From NCBI RefSeq assembly GCF_000317795.1, contig NC_019791.1, positions 682,001 through 746,000 on the forward strand: 64,000 nt of DNA, given 5' to 3'. Position numbers and translations under genes: made by a program. This document shows, in pieces, positions 26,952-36,460 of the stretch. This stretch comes from Caldisphaera lagunensis DSM 15908 (GTDB taxonomy: Archaea > Thermoproteota > Thermoprotei_A > Sulfolobales > Acidilobaceae). The notes beneath the pieces are model-generated. The model had not been told where the DNA came from and made no database searches. It saw only the letters and a program-made list of their open reading frames with translations. The stretch's first letter is position 1, and each line of letters starts with the position of its first letter.

Positions 26952-28511
26952 CTAACGTAGGGGTCCTAATATACCTTTTTGCCTTAAAATATTTGCTCTA
27001 TAGGTTGGAGTAATAGTTTTTGGATGATTAGCTTTAACCATGTCAATTCTCCTAACAGAAGTGTTGAGCGGCCATTGTTTTGGTTCATTTGGATTTCTTC
27101 TTGCAATATCTTCAATTTCTTTAAGTCTATTTGCAAACTTTTCTATATTTTCCTTAGTCTCGCTTTCTGTAAATTCTATCATCAAAGCTTCTTTTACTAT
27201 TAATGGGAAATAAATTGTTGGCGCATAAAATCCTGAATCTAGCAATCCTTTGCTTATATCTTCAGCAGTTACTCCTGTTTCTTCATGTAATGGTTCTGCA
27301 CTTAATACAACTTCATGTTTTCTAAACCTATTATTTCCATAAGGCAATGAGTATCCTTTAGAATTTTCCATTAGCTTTATGAAATAATTAGTATTTATTA
27401 CTGCTACTTCTCCAGCTTCTCTTAAACCTTGAGGGCCTAAAGTCAATATATATGTATAGGCCCAAATTAATTGTTGTACATTACCGAAAAATGATTTCAT
27501 AAGACCTGGACTATTTTTTCCAGGCCATTTTATTTTATACATTTTATCTTTTTTATCATATATAACTATAGGACCTGGTAATAAATCATGTAGCATAATG
27601 TCATCTTTTACTATGCGATCTTTTATACATAATGGACCTGAACCAGGACCTCCCCCACCATGAGGCGTTGAGAAAGTTTTATGTAAGTTTAGATGAGCCA
27701 TATCAAAGCCCATGTCTCCTGGTCTTGCTTTTCCTAAAATGCCATTTAAATTAGCGCCATCGTAGTATAGTAAACCATCTTTTTCATGAACCATTTTAGC
27801 TACATCTAGAATTTTTTCTTCAAATAATCCTAATGTGCTTGGATTTGTTAGCATTAAGCCTGCTGTTCTTTCATTTAATGAAGATAGAAATGCATTATAA
27901 TCCATATTTCCTGATTCATCTGTAGGTATTTCTATTGTTTTAAATCCTCCCATTGCAGCACTAGCTGGATTTGTTCCATGAGCAGAATCTGGAACAATTA
28001 TTTCATCCTTTAAATTAATATTTCCTTTTATTTCATGATATTTCCTTATCATCAAAACCCCGCTAAGTTCCCCTTGAGCTCCTGCAGCTGGATGCAAAGT
28101 ACAATAATCCATGCCTGTTATTAATGATAACCAATTTTGTAGTTCATACAATGCCTTTAACAATCCTTGAATTGTTGATTCTGGTTGTAAAGGATGGATA
28201 AAAGTGAGCCTCTTGTCAGATGATATTTTTAATGATAGTTTAGGATTGTATTTCATTGTGCAACTACCTAATGGAACTGGACCAGAATCAACTCCATATG
28301 CCATCTCAGATAATCTAGTGAAATGTCTTACAACTTCTATTTCGCTAACTTCTGGTAAATCAGGATCTTTTTCACGTTTTAGATTTTGGGGTATTGATAT
28401 TTCTCCTAAAATTTGCTTGAATTCTTCATTATTTTCCTTAAATCCAATGCCTTTTCTAGTATTTCCCAATTCATATATAAGTGGTTCATTCCAGTTAGCT
28501 TGCTTAAACAT
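26952..28511 (-). CDS. gcvPB: glycine dehydrogenase (decarboxylating) subunit 2
   Basis: 519-residue PLP subunit of the glycine cleavage P-protein. The PLP-lysine is in HLNLHKTFSTPHGGGGPGSGP; PVPLGSCTMKYNPK, DSAHGTNPASAAM and MLTNPSTLGLFE are diagnostic. Together with subunit 1 it decarboxylates glycine and passes the aminomethyl group to lipoyl GcvH. It starts one base inside the gcvPA stop, so the pair is translationally coupled. gcvT, gcvH and lipoamide dehydrogenase are not in this window. Confidence 0.95.
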   Translation of the reverse strand: MFKQANWNEPLIYELGNTRKGIGFKENNEEFKQILGEISIPQNLKREKDPDLPEVSEIEVVRHFTRLSEMAYGVDSGPVPLGSCTMKYNPKLSLKISSDKRLTFIHPLQPESTIQGLLKALYELQNWLSLITGMDYCTLHPAAGAQGELSGVLMIRKYHEIKGNINLKDEIIVPDSAHGTNPASAAMGGFKTIEIPTDESGNMDYNAFLSSLNERTAGLMLTNPSTLGLFEEKILDVAKMVHEKDGLLYYDGANLNGILGKARPGDMGFDMAHLNLHKTFSTPHGGGGPGSGPLCIKDRIVKDDIMLHDLLPGPIVIYDKKDKMYKIKWPGKNSPGLMKSFFGNVQQLIWAYTYILTLGPQGLREAGEVAVINTNYFIKLMENSKGYSLPYGNNRFRKHEVVLSAEPLHEETGVTAEDISKGLLDSGFYAPTIYFPLIVKEALMIEFTESETKENIEKFANRLKEIEDIARRNPNEPKQWPLNTSVRRIDMVKANHPKTITPTYRANILRQKGILGPLR

Positions 28512-29917
28512 TATAATCCCCCTAAGCTTTCTAGTTTATCTAAAAGAAAATCAATATCAGATTTGGAATGAACTTCAGTGAAACTCAATAAGCCCCATGA
28601 ACTTTTTGCCCATGTAACATACTGATTTAATGGTATTCCTAGCAAGATTCCATAATCAATTAGTTTACTTCTTATTTTTTCAAAGTCTGTATTAAAATCT
28701 ACAATGAAATCTCCAAAGAATTCCCCTTCAAACAAAGGAGATTTAAATCCAAGGCTATTTATTTTCTTTGCAGCGTAATGGCTTCTATACCAAATGGATT
28801 CTGCAACATCTTTCAAACCTTTTTTACCTAATAATGAAATATAGATCGCAGCTGTGATAGCGCTTAGAGAAGAGTTTGTCGTTATGTTGCTTGTTGCCTT
28901 AGATCTTCTTATATGTTGCTCTCTAGTTTGCATTATCATTGCAAATGCTTTAGAAGAGCCATCAATGGAAGTAGTCATGCCTATTAATCTTCCCGGCATT
29001 TGTTTTACATATTCTGCATTCCATTTTGTTGCAAATATTCCCAAATATGGTCCTCCAAAATTAAGCCCTAATCCTAATGGTTGCCCTTCTCCAACAGCTA
29101 TATCTGCATTAAGCTCTCCCGGCGTTTTGTATAGCATAAGGCTAAGTGGATTAACTCCCATAATAAATAATGCATTTTTTTCATGAGCTATTTCGCTAAT
29201 TGCCTTAGCATTTATATCAACAATTCCAGTATATTGATATGGATATTCCAGGTAAATTGCAGATACGTCATCTAATTTATTTTTTATATCTTCAATATCA
29301 GAATACCCAGTATTTGGATCAACTTTATAAGTTATTAGAGATATTTCATGAGGGGTTGTATAGGATTTTGCAACTGATAAGTGAAATGGATTTATTGTTT
29401 CTGGTATTAATATCTTTGATTTATCATTAATTCTCTTTGACATTAAAAATGCTTCCCCTAATGCGCTTGCCATGTCGTACATACTTGCATTGACTACTTC
29501 CATTTCCAATATATCTGATATTAAGCTCTGATATTCAAATAACATTTGTAATAATCCCTGGCTTATTTCAGGCTGATAAGGTGTATATGCTGTTAAGATC
29601 TCTCCTCTTTCAGCTAAGTATTGCACAGCTGCTGGAATATAATGGGGCCAAGCCCCACCTCCAATAAAAAGTTTTGATTTATCAAATATTTTATTGTTAT
29701 TTAAAACATCATCCATTATTTTTTCAACTTCGATTTGATCTAAGGGTCTCTTTTTCCCTATTTCAAGGCTATCCCATTTTTCTTCATTTATTAATACCTG
29801 CTTAGGGATATCATGATATAATTCCAATACATCTTTAACTCCAATATAATCCAACATCGCTTTTTTAATTTGTTCGTTACTATTAGGAATCCATTCATGC
29901 TCCACACTAATCCCCAT
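28511..29917 (-). CDS. gcvPA: glycine dehydrogenase (decarboxylating) subunit 1
   Basis: 468-residue partner of GcvPB. Conserved stretches include FIGGGAWPHYIPAAVQYL, TAYTPYQPEISQGLLQMLFEYQS, MYDMASALGEA and NFGGPYLGIFA. The split P-protein is the form common in archaea. ATG 29917 lies in an AT-rich region downstream of a TATA-like element; no strong binding site is seen. It is the first gene of a two-gene unit. Confidence 0.95.
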   Translation of the reverse strand: MGISVEHEWIPNSNEQIKKAMLDYIGVKDVLELYHDIPKQVLINEEKWDSLEIGKKRPLDQIEVEKIMDDVLNNNKIFDKSKLFIGGGAWPHYIPAAVQYLAERGEILTAYTPYQPEISQGLLQMLFEYQSLISDILEMEVVNASMYDMASALGEAFLMSKRINDKSKILIPETINPFHLSVAKSYTTPHEISLITYKVDPNTGYSDIEDIKNKLDDVSAIYLEYPYQYTGIVDINAKAISEIAHEKNALFIMGVNPLSLMLYKTPGELNADIAVGEGQPLGLGLNFGGPYLGIFATKWNAEYVKQMPGRLIGMTTSIDGSSKAFAMIMQTREQHIRRSKATSNITTNSSLSAITAAIYISLLGKKGLKDVAESIWYRSHYAAKKINSLGFKSPLFEGEFFGDFIVDFNTDFEKIRSKLIDYGILLGIPLNQYVTWAKSSWGLLSFTEVHSKSDIDFLLDKLESLGGL

Positions 29918-30048
29918 TGTATTAGTTTTTATTCAAAATAATAAAAATGCTTTGTTGCAAATATTGGCTCCATTACTTTTATTTTATTATTTTTAAGTTA
30001 TACAGCATAATATCTTAATATATTTTAATAAATATCAGAAATTTAAGA

Positions 30049-31935
30049 TTATTTGTTTAAAATAGATCTATTTCTCATAACATACCAAATTGCTATTAAT
30101 AAAACTATTATTATTATCCATGAAATAATCTCATCTAACTTGTTTGATGTATTTTGAGGTAAGTTGAGAATATCAATAATATACATAGAAGCTGACCAGG
30201 TTAAAGGCGAAGTTGTTGGTAAAGGATTTCCGTAATTAGGATCTATAGCTTCTGGTAGCAATCCATTCTGGGAATGATTATAAGCCCAGTTAAGCAAGTT
30301 TATTGCTCCAGTGATATTATTAATTTGTTCATAATAATATGCTAAAAATAAAGTAGTTATTATCCATGGGGGATTAGGAGCAGAGCTATCATATAATGAT
30401 TGAGAATAATGATAATCATCCCCTATAAAACGTGACAATCCTCCTAAAACAGTCAAATGGGCTATTTCTTGATTAACATCGCTATATGCCGTGTTAGATT
30501 CAGGTGATATGAAACCAAGGCTTAAAGGAAGTATTGTTGATGAATCAAATCTTGAATAAGCAGGGGATAAGATTATTTCTTGTGTGTTATTTATATATAA
30601 AACAGCTTTATTTAATGTTGGATAGAAATATTTACCATTCCAAAAATATTTTATTATGCTCTCATTAAGTAAATTTTCATAGTACTTTATCAAGCTATTA
30701 TTTATTCCTAGATATTGATAGATGAGAGAAGAATAATATAAACCTATGTCATCAATTGATTGGGTCCAAAAATTATATCCCATATTACTTTCCCAAACGC
30801 TTAAATCTTCAGGCATTAGATGAAACTTACTATTATTTATTTGGTTTATTTCATATTGTATTGTTTTATTTAATGCAGGAAGAACTGATGTAAGGAAACT
30901 ATAGTTATGAGTTATTTGAAAGTAATTATATACCCCTATTTGAAATAGACCAATACTATCTAGTTCAGGAATACCAAAACTTATATCAGGTTCTCCATTA
31001 TAAAAATTATATCTAGTATACCAATTATTACCGCTAAAAATGTTAGATTCCCAAATCCAATATTTATATGAGGAGTTCAAATGATTGCCATCTTGAAGTG
31101 CCATGGCTGCAAAGGAAGAATCTCTAAGCCAATTGTATAAATAAATGGGTGAAGGGGATGCTGCAAATTCGCCAGTTATGGGATTTTGACTATCTTTGAT
31201 AAAAAGCAATGACAAATAATAATCTGAAATTAAATTATTGCTAATTTCGAAATTTTTAATGTTTTTTGATTTATATAGCCAATTATTAACCTCATTATTA
31301 TTATAATTTATCAAATATTTAGGCTGATAATATTTTGAACCATTTATAGAAAATTCTAAATATCCATTGGTATTATACGATAATTCCAAAATTTTAGTAT
31401 TGTTTTCTATAATAATATTAGCTGTTCCATTAAAATATATATAAATAGATGGTGTACCATTAATAATTGCTTCATCTTTATAAATTGATATTGTATAATT
31501 AAGAGGAATATAAATAGAAGATTTTAAAATATTTTTAGGATATATTAAAACAAAAATTAAGTTTAAGTATGGTGGGGTCATAATATTTATAATTCCATTA
31601 TTTCCTTTAATTGTTATAGTGTTGTTTAAATTTAAGCTCGCATAGTATGATGGATATACATTAAAAGAAATGTTATATGGTAATATTCCGCTATTTCCAA
31701 AATAAATATTTTTTATTGATGCATTTGAATTCTGAAAACCGTTTAATGTACTGTTTGGTATTGGTATTCCAGTTGTTATTAATACATTAATAGTTTTCCA
31801 ATTACTTAACAACAAGTATGATGGATAATAGCTAAGTTCTCTATTATAAGTATATTGATCTGCTCTGGAAACATATATTATTGGACTTACTATTATAATT
31901 AATAATAGCAGTGTTAATATAACTTTTTTATTTAT
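30049..31935 (-). CDS. membrane-anchored GH15 glucoamylase-like protein, ATA start
   Basis: 628 residues. GH15 features: NWLRDSSFAAMALQDG near the middle, then IPELDSIGLFQIGVYNYF and EDLSVWESNMGYNFWTQSIDDIGL, containing the general acid and base region, and an (alpha/alpha)6 barrel to about 580. An N-terminal beta domain precedes it. C-terminal helix IIIIVLLIAIWYVM and RNRS anchor it outside the cell. The first canonical codon (TTG 31815) lacks any signal peptide, while the open frame upstream encodes NKKVILTLLLLIIIVSPIIYVSRA, an ideal one. It begins at ATA 31935, six bases after GAGGTGG; no ATG, GTG or TTG is available. It likely releases glucose from external starch or oligosaccharides. Confidence 0.78.
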   Translation of the reverse strand: MNKKVILTLLLLIIIVSPIIYVSRADQYTYNRELSYYPSYLLLSNWKTINVLITTGIPIPNSTLNGFQNSNASIKNIYFGNSGILPYNISFNVYPSYYASLNLNNTITIKGNNGIINIMTPPYLNLIFVLIYPKNILKSSIYIPLNYTISIYKDEAIINGTPSIYIYFNGTANIIIENNTKILELSYNTNGYLEFSINGSKYYQPKYLINYNNNEVNNWLYKSKNIKNFEISNNLISDYYLSLLFIKDSQNPITGEFAASPSPIYLYNWLRDSSFAAMALQDGNHLNSSYKYWIWESNIFSGNNWYTRYNFYNGEPDISFGIPELDSIGLFQIGVYNYFQITHNYSFLTSVLPALNKTIQYEINQINNSKFHLMPEDLSVWESNMGYNFWTQSIDDIGLYYSSLIYQYLGINNSLIKYYENLLNESIIKYFWNGKYFYPTLNKAVLYINNTQEIILSPAYSRFDSSTILPLSLGFISPESNTAYSDVNQEIAHLTVLGGLSRFIGDDYHYSQSLYDSSAPNPPWIITTLFLAYYYEQINNITGAINLLNWAYNHSQNGLLPEAIDPNYGNPLPTTSPLTWSASMYIIDILNLPQNTSNKLDEIISWIIIIVLLIAIWYVMRNRSILNK

Positions 31936-32093
31936 TTCCTTCCACCTCTTTTCACTTTGTTAAACAATACAATTTAAAATATTTAATTTTATTCTATAAA
32001 TTTTATCTTCGTGTTTAAATGAATATCTTAAATAATTTATGTACATGTAGAATTATATACTTTAGATATATATTATATTTATGGGGGAGAAAA

Positions 32094-33527
32094 TTGAAAG
32101 TATTATTAACTCTTCCCCCAGAAATCCATAATTTGGAAATTTATAGAGTAACAGGAATGAAAGCTCCTCCTTTAGGGTTACTAAGTATAGCAGCAGTATT
32201 GGAAAGGTATGGCCATAAAGTTGAGGTTATCGATAGCCCAACTCTTCAGCTTGATTTTAATTCATGGTTATCAAATATTAAAGCTATAAAACCAGATTTA
32301 ATAGGTATTTCTATTCAAACCCCTATGGCTCCAAAAGCATATAAAGCAGTTAAAATATTAAAAGAGGAATTTCCTGGTATACCAATAATAGCCGGAGGTA
32401 CCCATCCATCAGTAATGGTAGAAGAAGCACTAAGAGAAGGCTTTGATATAGTTGTTAGGGGGGAAGGGGAATATACAACATTAGAGTTAGTTAATTATTT
32501 AGAAAACAAAGGTTTTGAAAAATCTGGTTTAAGTGATATAGCAGGAATAGCATTTAATAACTATGGCAAAGTAGTTAAAACAAAAGATAGGCCTTTAATT
32601 CAAAATTTAGATGAGCTACCTTGGCCAGCAAGACATTTAGTTGATATAAACAAATACACATTGTTTAATAAAGATATAAATATAGCCCATATAATGGCAA
32701 GTAGAGGATGCCCTTATGGTTGTATTTATTGCATAACAAGTTATTACTGGGGAAGAAGGTATAGATATAGATCTGCACAAAATGTAGTTGATGAAATAAA
32801 ATACTTATATGAGAAATACCATACAAAAACAATTGTTTTCACAGATGATGAATTTACAGCAAATTGGAAGTTTGTAAGAGATTTCATTGATCTAATAAAA
32901 AAGAATAATCTTGACATTAGTTTTTCTTGTGGTACTAGGGTAGATTTAATAAATAAGGATTTGATGAAATTGCTCTATGATAATGGATGTAATGCATTAT
33001 ATTTTGGGGTTGAATCCGGTAGTCAAGATACATTAAATAAAATAGGAAAAAGAATAACGATAGAGCAGGCAAAAAAGGTGTTTTCATGGGCAAAAGAATT
33101 AAAGGGATTTACGACTGGTTCATTTATATTGGGTTTTCCATGGGAAACAATAGATGATATGAAAAATACTATCGATTTAGCTATAAAGCTTGATCCCAAT
33201 TATGCACAATTTACTGCATTAACCCCATATCCTGGAACCCCATTATACGATTTTGCAGTCAATAATAATTTAATTGTAGATCATAATTGGGAGCATTATA
33301 CAACAGTTAGACCTGTTATGAGAGGGTTTAATTTCACCACATCGGATCTCGGGAAGATGATTGTTTATGCTTATCGTAAGTTTTATGTGAGGTTTGGTTT
33401 TATGGCAAGGGAGGCAAAAGCAGGTAGATTTTTTGATTTATTCAAAATAATTACTAAAAATTTGATATTTTCTCCAGTTGAAAACAAAATTAAGAAAGTT
33501 TTTGAGCCTTTGAGGTGGGGTCAATGA
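32094..33527 (+). CDS. B12-binding radical SAM protein
   Basis: 477 residues. Residues 1-150 form a cobalamin-binding Rossmann domain (PPLGLLSIAAVLERYGHKVEVID, IAGGTHPSV, VVRGEGE). The radical SAM core follows, with cluster cysteines C206, C210 and C213 in RGCPYGCIYC, GVESGSQDTL and GFPWETIDDM. The family includes methylases, hopanoid C2-methylase and the GDGT ring synthases GrsA/GrsB, so a lipid-modifying role is possible but unproven. TTG 32094 follows GGGGGAG by four bases. ATGA overlap couples it to the next radical SAM gene. Confidence 0.8.
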   Translation: MKVLLTLPPEIHNLEIYRVTGMKAPPLGLLSIAAVLERYGHKVEVIDSPTLQLDFNSWLSNIKAIKPDLIGISIQTPMAPKAYKAVKILKEEFPGIPIIAGGTHPSVMVEEALREGFDIVVRGEGEYTTLELVNYLENKGFEKSGLSDIAGIAFNNYGKVVKTKDRPLIQNLDELPWPARHLVDINKYTLFNKDINIAHIMASRGCPYGCIYCITSYYWGRRYRYRSAQNVVDEIKYLYEKYHTKTIVFTDDEFTANWKFVRDFIDLIKKNNLDISFSCGTRVDLINKDLMKLLYDNGCNALYFGVESGSQDTLNKIGKRITIEQAKKVFSWAKELKGFTTGSFILGFPWETIDDMKNTIDLAIKLDPNYAQFTALTPYPGTPLYDFAVNNNLIVDHNWEHYTTVRPVMRGFNFTTSDLGKMIVYAYRKFYVRFGFMAREAKAGRFFDLFKIITKNLIFSPVENKIKKVFEPLRWGQ

Positions 33528-35047
33528 GCATGGATGCAGATTACTATTTGGATAAGGTTGATAATAAAAAAGGAGATATAGGCCATCTTTTAGCAGGAAT
33601 TAGGTTGCTTTTTAATAATCCTGCAACAAAATCAATGTTAAGAATAGCAACAAGGGATGTCAAAGTTAAATATGAAAATGGTGAAGTAAAAGAAGCACCA
33701 TTAATTTATCATGCTTTGTCAAAATTTGTTGGGGAAAACATATCAGAATGTCCATTATCTGCAAGGTTTTTAATTCCTATTATTGATAATATAATAAAGT
33801 TTGGCATTGAGATGCTTAATGGAGATATAGAAGCAACAAAAAAAGGAATATCAGATCCAGCAATAAGGAGAGGAGTAGCATTAGTTATGAAGGGAATAGG
33901 TTTATATGGAGTTACAGTTCCTCAAAAAATGCCTGCACCATTTCTAATTGTATGGAATATGACAAATATGTGTAATCTGAAATGTATGCATTGTTATCAA
34001 AGAGCTGGGAAACCAACGCCAGATGAGCTTACATTAGAAGAAAAATTAAACTTAATAGATCAATTAGATAAGGCAGGCGTTGCGTCTATAGCATTAAGCG
34101 GTGGAGAACCAACAATTCACCCAGATTATTATACTATAGTTAAGGAAATATCGAGAAGAGGTATTCATACAGGAACAGCAACGAACGGTTGGCTATTTTC
34201 CAATATTAATTATTTAGTCAAAGCTAAGGAAAGTGGTTTAAGATATGTTGAAGTTTCTTTAGATAGTGCAGACCCTAAAAAACATGATAAATTTAGGGGA
34301 GTCGATGGATCATGGGAAAGAGCTGTTAAAGCATTAGAGAATGCTGTAAAGCTAGGTATGGATCATGGTATGGCAGTTACTATTACAAAACTAAATTATA
34401 ATGAAGTTAAAGATCTTTTAGACTTAGCAGAAGAAATTGGTGTAAAGAGAGTCATATTCTTTAACTTTGTCCCAACAGGAAGAGGGAAAGAAAACTTATG
34501 GCTTGATTTAGACCCAGTTGAAAGAGAGAAATTTATGAGATATATTTATTCAGAAATGAAAAAGAGGGAAGGAATTCAAATAGTTAGTACTGCACCACAA
34601 TATGGAAGGATTGCATTGATTATGAGCCAAGGGAAAGAAATTGCTCCGACTCATTTTGCTGTATCTGGAGATCCAATAGTTAAGGCAGTTGCTGAATTTG
34701 TTGGCGGATGCGGGGCAGGAAGAATTTATGCTGCAATACAACCAAATGGGGATGTAGCTCCATGCGTATTTTTACCTTTAACTGTTGGGAACATAAGGCA
34801 AGAGAGTTTTTGGAAAATATGGACTACCAGCAAGGTATTTAATGATTTGAGAGATAGAAGTAAACTTAAAGGTTTTTGTAATGTATGCCCCTATAAAAAT
34901 ATATGTGGGGGGTGTAGAGCTAGGGCTTATGGATACTATAATGATTACTTAGCTCCTGATCCTGGATGCATTTATAATGTTAAAGATTGGAATAAATTAA
35001 AGCAAGAAACTCATGTTAAACTAAAAGAAGAAATCGCTAAGACTTAA
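33524..35047 (+). CDS. radical SAM/SPASM-domain protein
   Basis: 507 residues. An N-terminal helical region of about 130 residues precedes the SAM motif C150-NLK-C154-MH-C157. IALSGGEPTIHPDYY and EVSLDSADPKKHDKFRG are standard. The SPASM region has GGCGAGR, PNGDVAPCVFLP and CNVCPYKNICGGCRARAYG, so at least one auxiliary iron-sulfur cluster. Relatives mature peptides, haem or cofactors. The reaction is unknown. The ATGA overlap with the B12-radical SAM gene implies the two enzymes act in one pathway. GAGGTGGGG lies before ATG 33524. Confidence 0.85.
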   Translation: MSMDADYYLDKVDNKKGDIGHLLAGIRLLFNNPATKSMLRIATRDVKVKYENGEVKEAPLIYHALSKFVGENISECPLSARFLIPIIDNIIKFGIEMLNGDIEATKKGISDPAIRRGVALVMKGIGLYGVTVPQKMPAPFLIVWNMTNMCNLKCMHCYQRAGKPTPDELTLEEKLNLIDQLDKAGVASIALSGGEPTIHPDYYTIVKEISRRGIHTGTATNGWLFSNINYLVKAKESGLRYVEVSLDSADPKKHDKFRGVDGSWERAVKALENAVKLGMDHGMAVTITKLNYNEVKDLLDLAEEIGVKRVIFFNFVPTGRGKENLWLDLDPVEREKFMRYIYSEMKKREGIQIVSTAPQYGRIALIMSQGKEIAPTHFAVSGDPIVKAVAEFVGGCGAGRIYAAIQPNGDVAPCVFLPLTVGNIRQESFWKIWTTSKVFNDLRDRSKLKGFCNVCPYKNICGGCRARAYGYYNDYLAPDPGCIYNVKDWNKLKQETHVKLKEEIAKT

Positions 35048-36081
35048 ATTATGAGAAGATTTTCATATTCTTCTTTGCTTAATTTTAAATATGATGAAAT
35101 TACTATTGTTTTTAAGTTATTTACTTCTAGTTTAAGTAGTATAAGTGCTGCCGATATTAATGATGGAGAAAATGGATATGATTGGAACGTTGCTTCGGCT
35201 TTCCTTTTTGCTGATATATATGAGCTTTTTCTTATAGAATCCATTATTTCATTTTCTTTTCTCCCTTCGATTTTTAAATATTTGAATTGATCTCTTAAAG
35301 AAGTAGCTAACGCCATTGGGTCTCCTGATTCTCTTTCATAAATGTTACCTATCTTATTCCAAGATATATTACACGCCTTTATTTTCATGAAACTTGCTTC
35401 TACAACCCTAATTGGTATTTTTAATAAGGAAGATTGTATTAAACCTAAGGCAATTTTGCCTTCAATTATTGGGCAAAGAGTTTTTGATACAGCATCCTTA
35501 TCAATACTATTTAGTTTTGATATTGATTCTGAATATAAATTAGAGGTTGCGGCTAAGGAATACCAAGTTATTACACTTGCATCTTTTAATTCATTATAAA
35601 AAGTATATGCATCTTTTAACGAATTATAAATGTGTTTAAATTTAGATGAAATCTCTAAGTACCTTTGTACTCCAGCTAAGGAATCAGGCTCAGCAAGAAT
35701 TTTATTAAGAGAGCTTTGACTCCATAACAAAGAAATTAAAGTACTTTTGTTTACTTCTTTATTTTCAATAATACTCCTTAAAACTAAAAGTGAATCATTT
35801 ATTTCATCTTCTTTTGCAAAAGATAAAGTTAGATCCATTGCTTCGCTTGGTGTAAGAGCTGCAATTTCATCAATGGCCGAATAAAATCTCTTCATGATTT
35901 CTTTTTCAGCATCTTCAGGACTTTTTGTATCTGAAACACTTCTATATTTTGATTCCCTAAGAAACGCATATATATCAGATATTGGAGGGGACAACTCTCT
36001 TAATTTGTCTGATGGAATTAATGTAGACTTCAAATATCTTAACCTAGGTACAATTTTTGCATATGTTGAAGGAGAACCCAT
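35044..36081 (-). CDS. atpC: A-type ATP synthase subunit C (AC39/d-like)
   Basis: 345-residue helical protein. Start SPSTYAKIVPRLRYLKSTLI and spaced helices (DIYAFLRESKYR, LSLVLRSIIENK, ENLLII end) match the V/A-ATPase AC39/subunit C family, a central stalk component that links the rotor ring to the catalytic head. The coiled-coil gene directly upstream ends seven bases away. Other subunits are not in the window, so the ATP synthase genes are dispersed. Its stop is shared with the convergent SPASM gene by TTAA. Confidence 0.8.
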   Translation of the reverse strand: MGSPSTYAKIVPRLRYLKSTLIPSDKLRELSPPISDIYAFLRESKYRSVSDTKSPEDAEKEIMKRFYSAIDEIAALTPSEAMDLTLSFAKEDEINDSLLVLRSIIENKEVNKSTLISLLWSQSSLNKILAEPDSLAGVQRYLEISSKFKHIYNSLKDAYTFYNELKDASVITWYSLAATSNLYSESISKLNSIDKDAVSKTLCPIIEGKIALGLIQSSLLKIPIRVVEASFMKIKACNISWNKIGNIYERESGDPMALATSLRDQFKYLKIEGRKENEIMDSIRKSSYISAKRKAEATFQSYPFSPSLISAALILLKLEVNNLKTIVISSYLKLSKEEYENLLII

Positions 36082-36087
36082 TAAATT

Positions 36088-36432
36088 TCACCGTGATACG
36101 ATTTTCTTTATTTCCTCAAAAACTTCTTTTACCGCTTGATCATAGTTCTCTTTGCCTAATTTTTCAGATTTTTCTATCTCTTCTCTTTCCTTTTCCTTAT
36201 AAGCTTCTTCCAATTTCTTTACGCTTTCCTTATAAGCTTCTTCCAATTTCTTTACGCTTTCATCTAAAAGGTTTTTACTTTCTTGCCTTATCTGTTTTCC
36301 TAAACTATCAGCTAATTGAACTATAGAGCTTGATAATTCTTTAGATTCATTATTCAATTTCTTTAATGATTCTTCAAACCATGTAACTGTTTCTGCTAAT
36401 TTAGATATTTCAGACTTCGACACATAAGGCAC
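36088..36432 (-). CDS. coiled-coil stalk subunit, A-type ATP synthase H/G-like
   Basis: 114 residues, nearly all charged heptad coiled coil (SIVQLADSLGKQIRQESKNLL..., EKEREEIEKSEKLGKENYDQAVKEVFEEIKKIV). Length and position before subunit C fit the peripheral-stalk subunit H (AhaH). Assignment rests on context, since coiled coils resemble one another. It contains a perfect 33-bp tandem duplication (ESVKKLEEAYK twice). Confidence 0.6.
   Translation of the reverse strand: MPYVSKSEISKLAETVTWFEESLKKLNNESKELSSSIVQLADSLGKQIRQESKNLLDESVKKLEEAYKESVKKLEEAYKEKEREEIEKSEKLGKENYDQAVKEVFEEIKKIVSR
36192..36261 (-). repeat. 33-bp perfect tandem repeat in the coiled-coil gene
   Basis: Two identical 33-bp units (36195-36227 and 36228-36260), with a few matching flanking bases. 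Each encodes an 11-residue ESVKKLEEAYK period, a hendecad coiled-coil unit. Exact identity indicates recent slippage or duplication that keeps frame and coiled-coil register. Confidence 0.95.
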
Positions 36433-36460
36433 CCTTATCTAATATTAATCATGATAATGA

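Noticed and set aside
36057-36326. Plus-strand frame with LLPISLRF repeats
   Set aside because: It is the antisense shadow of the 33-bp tandem repeat in the coiled-coil gene.
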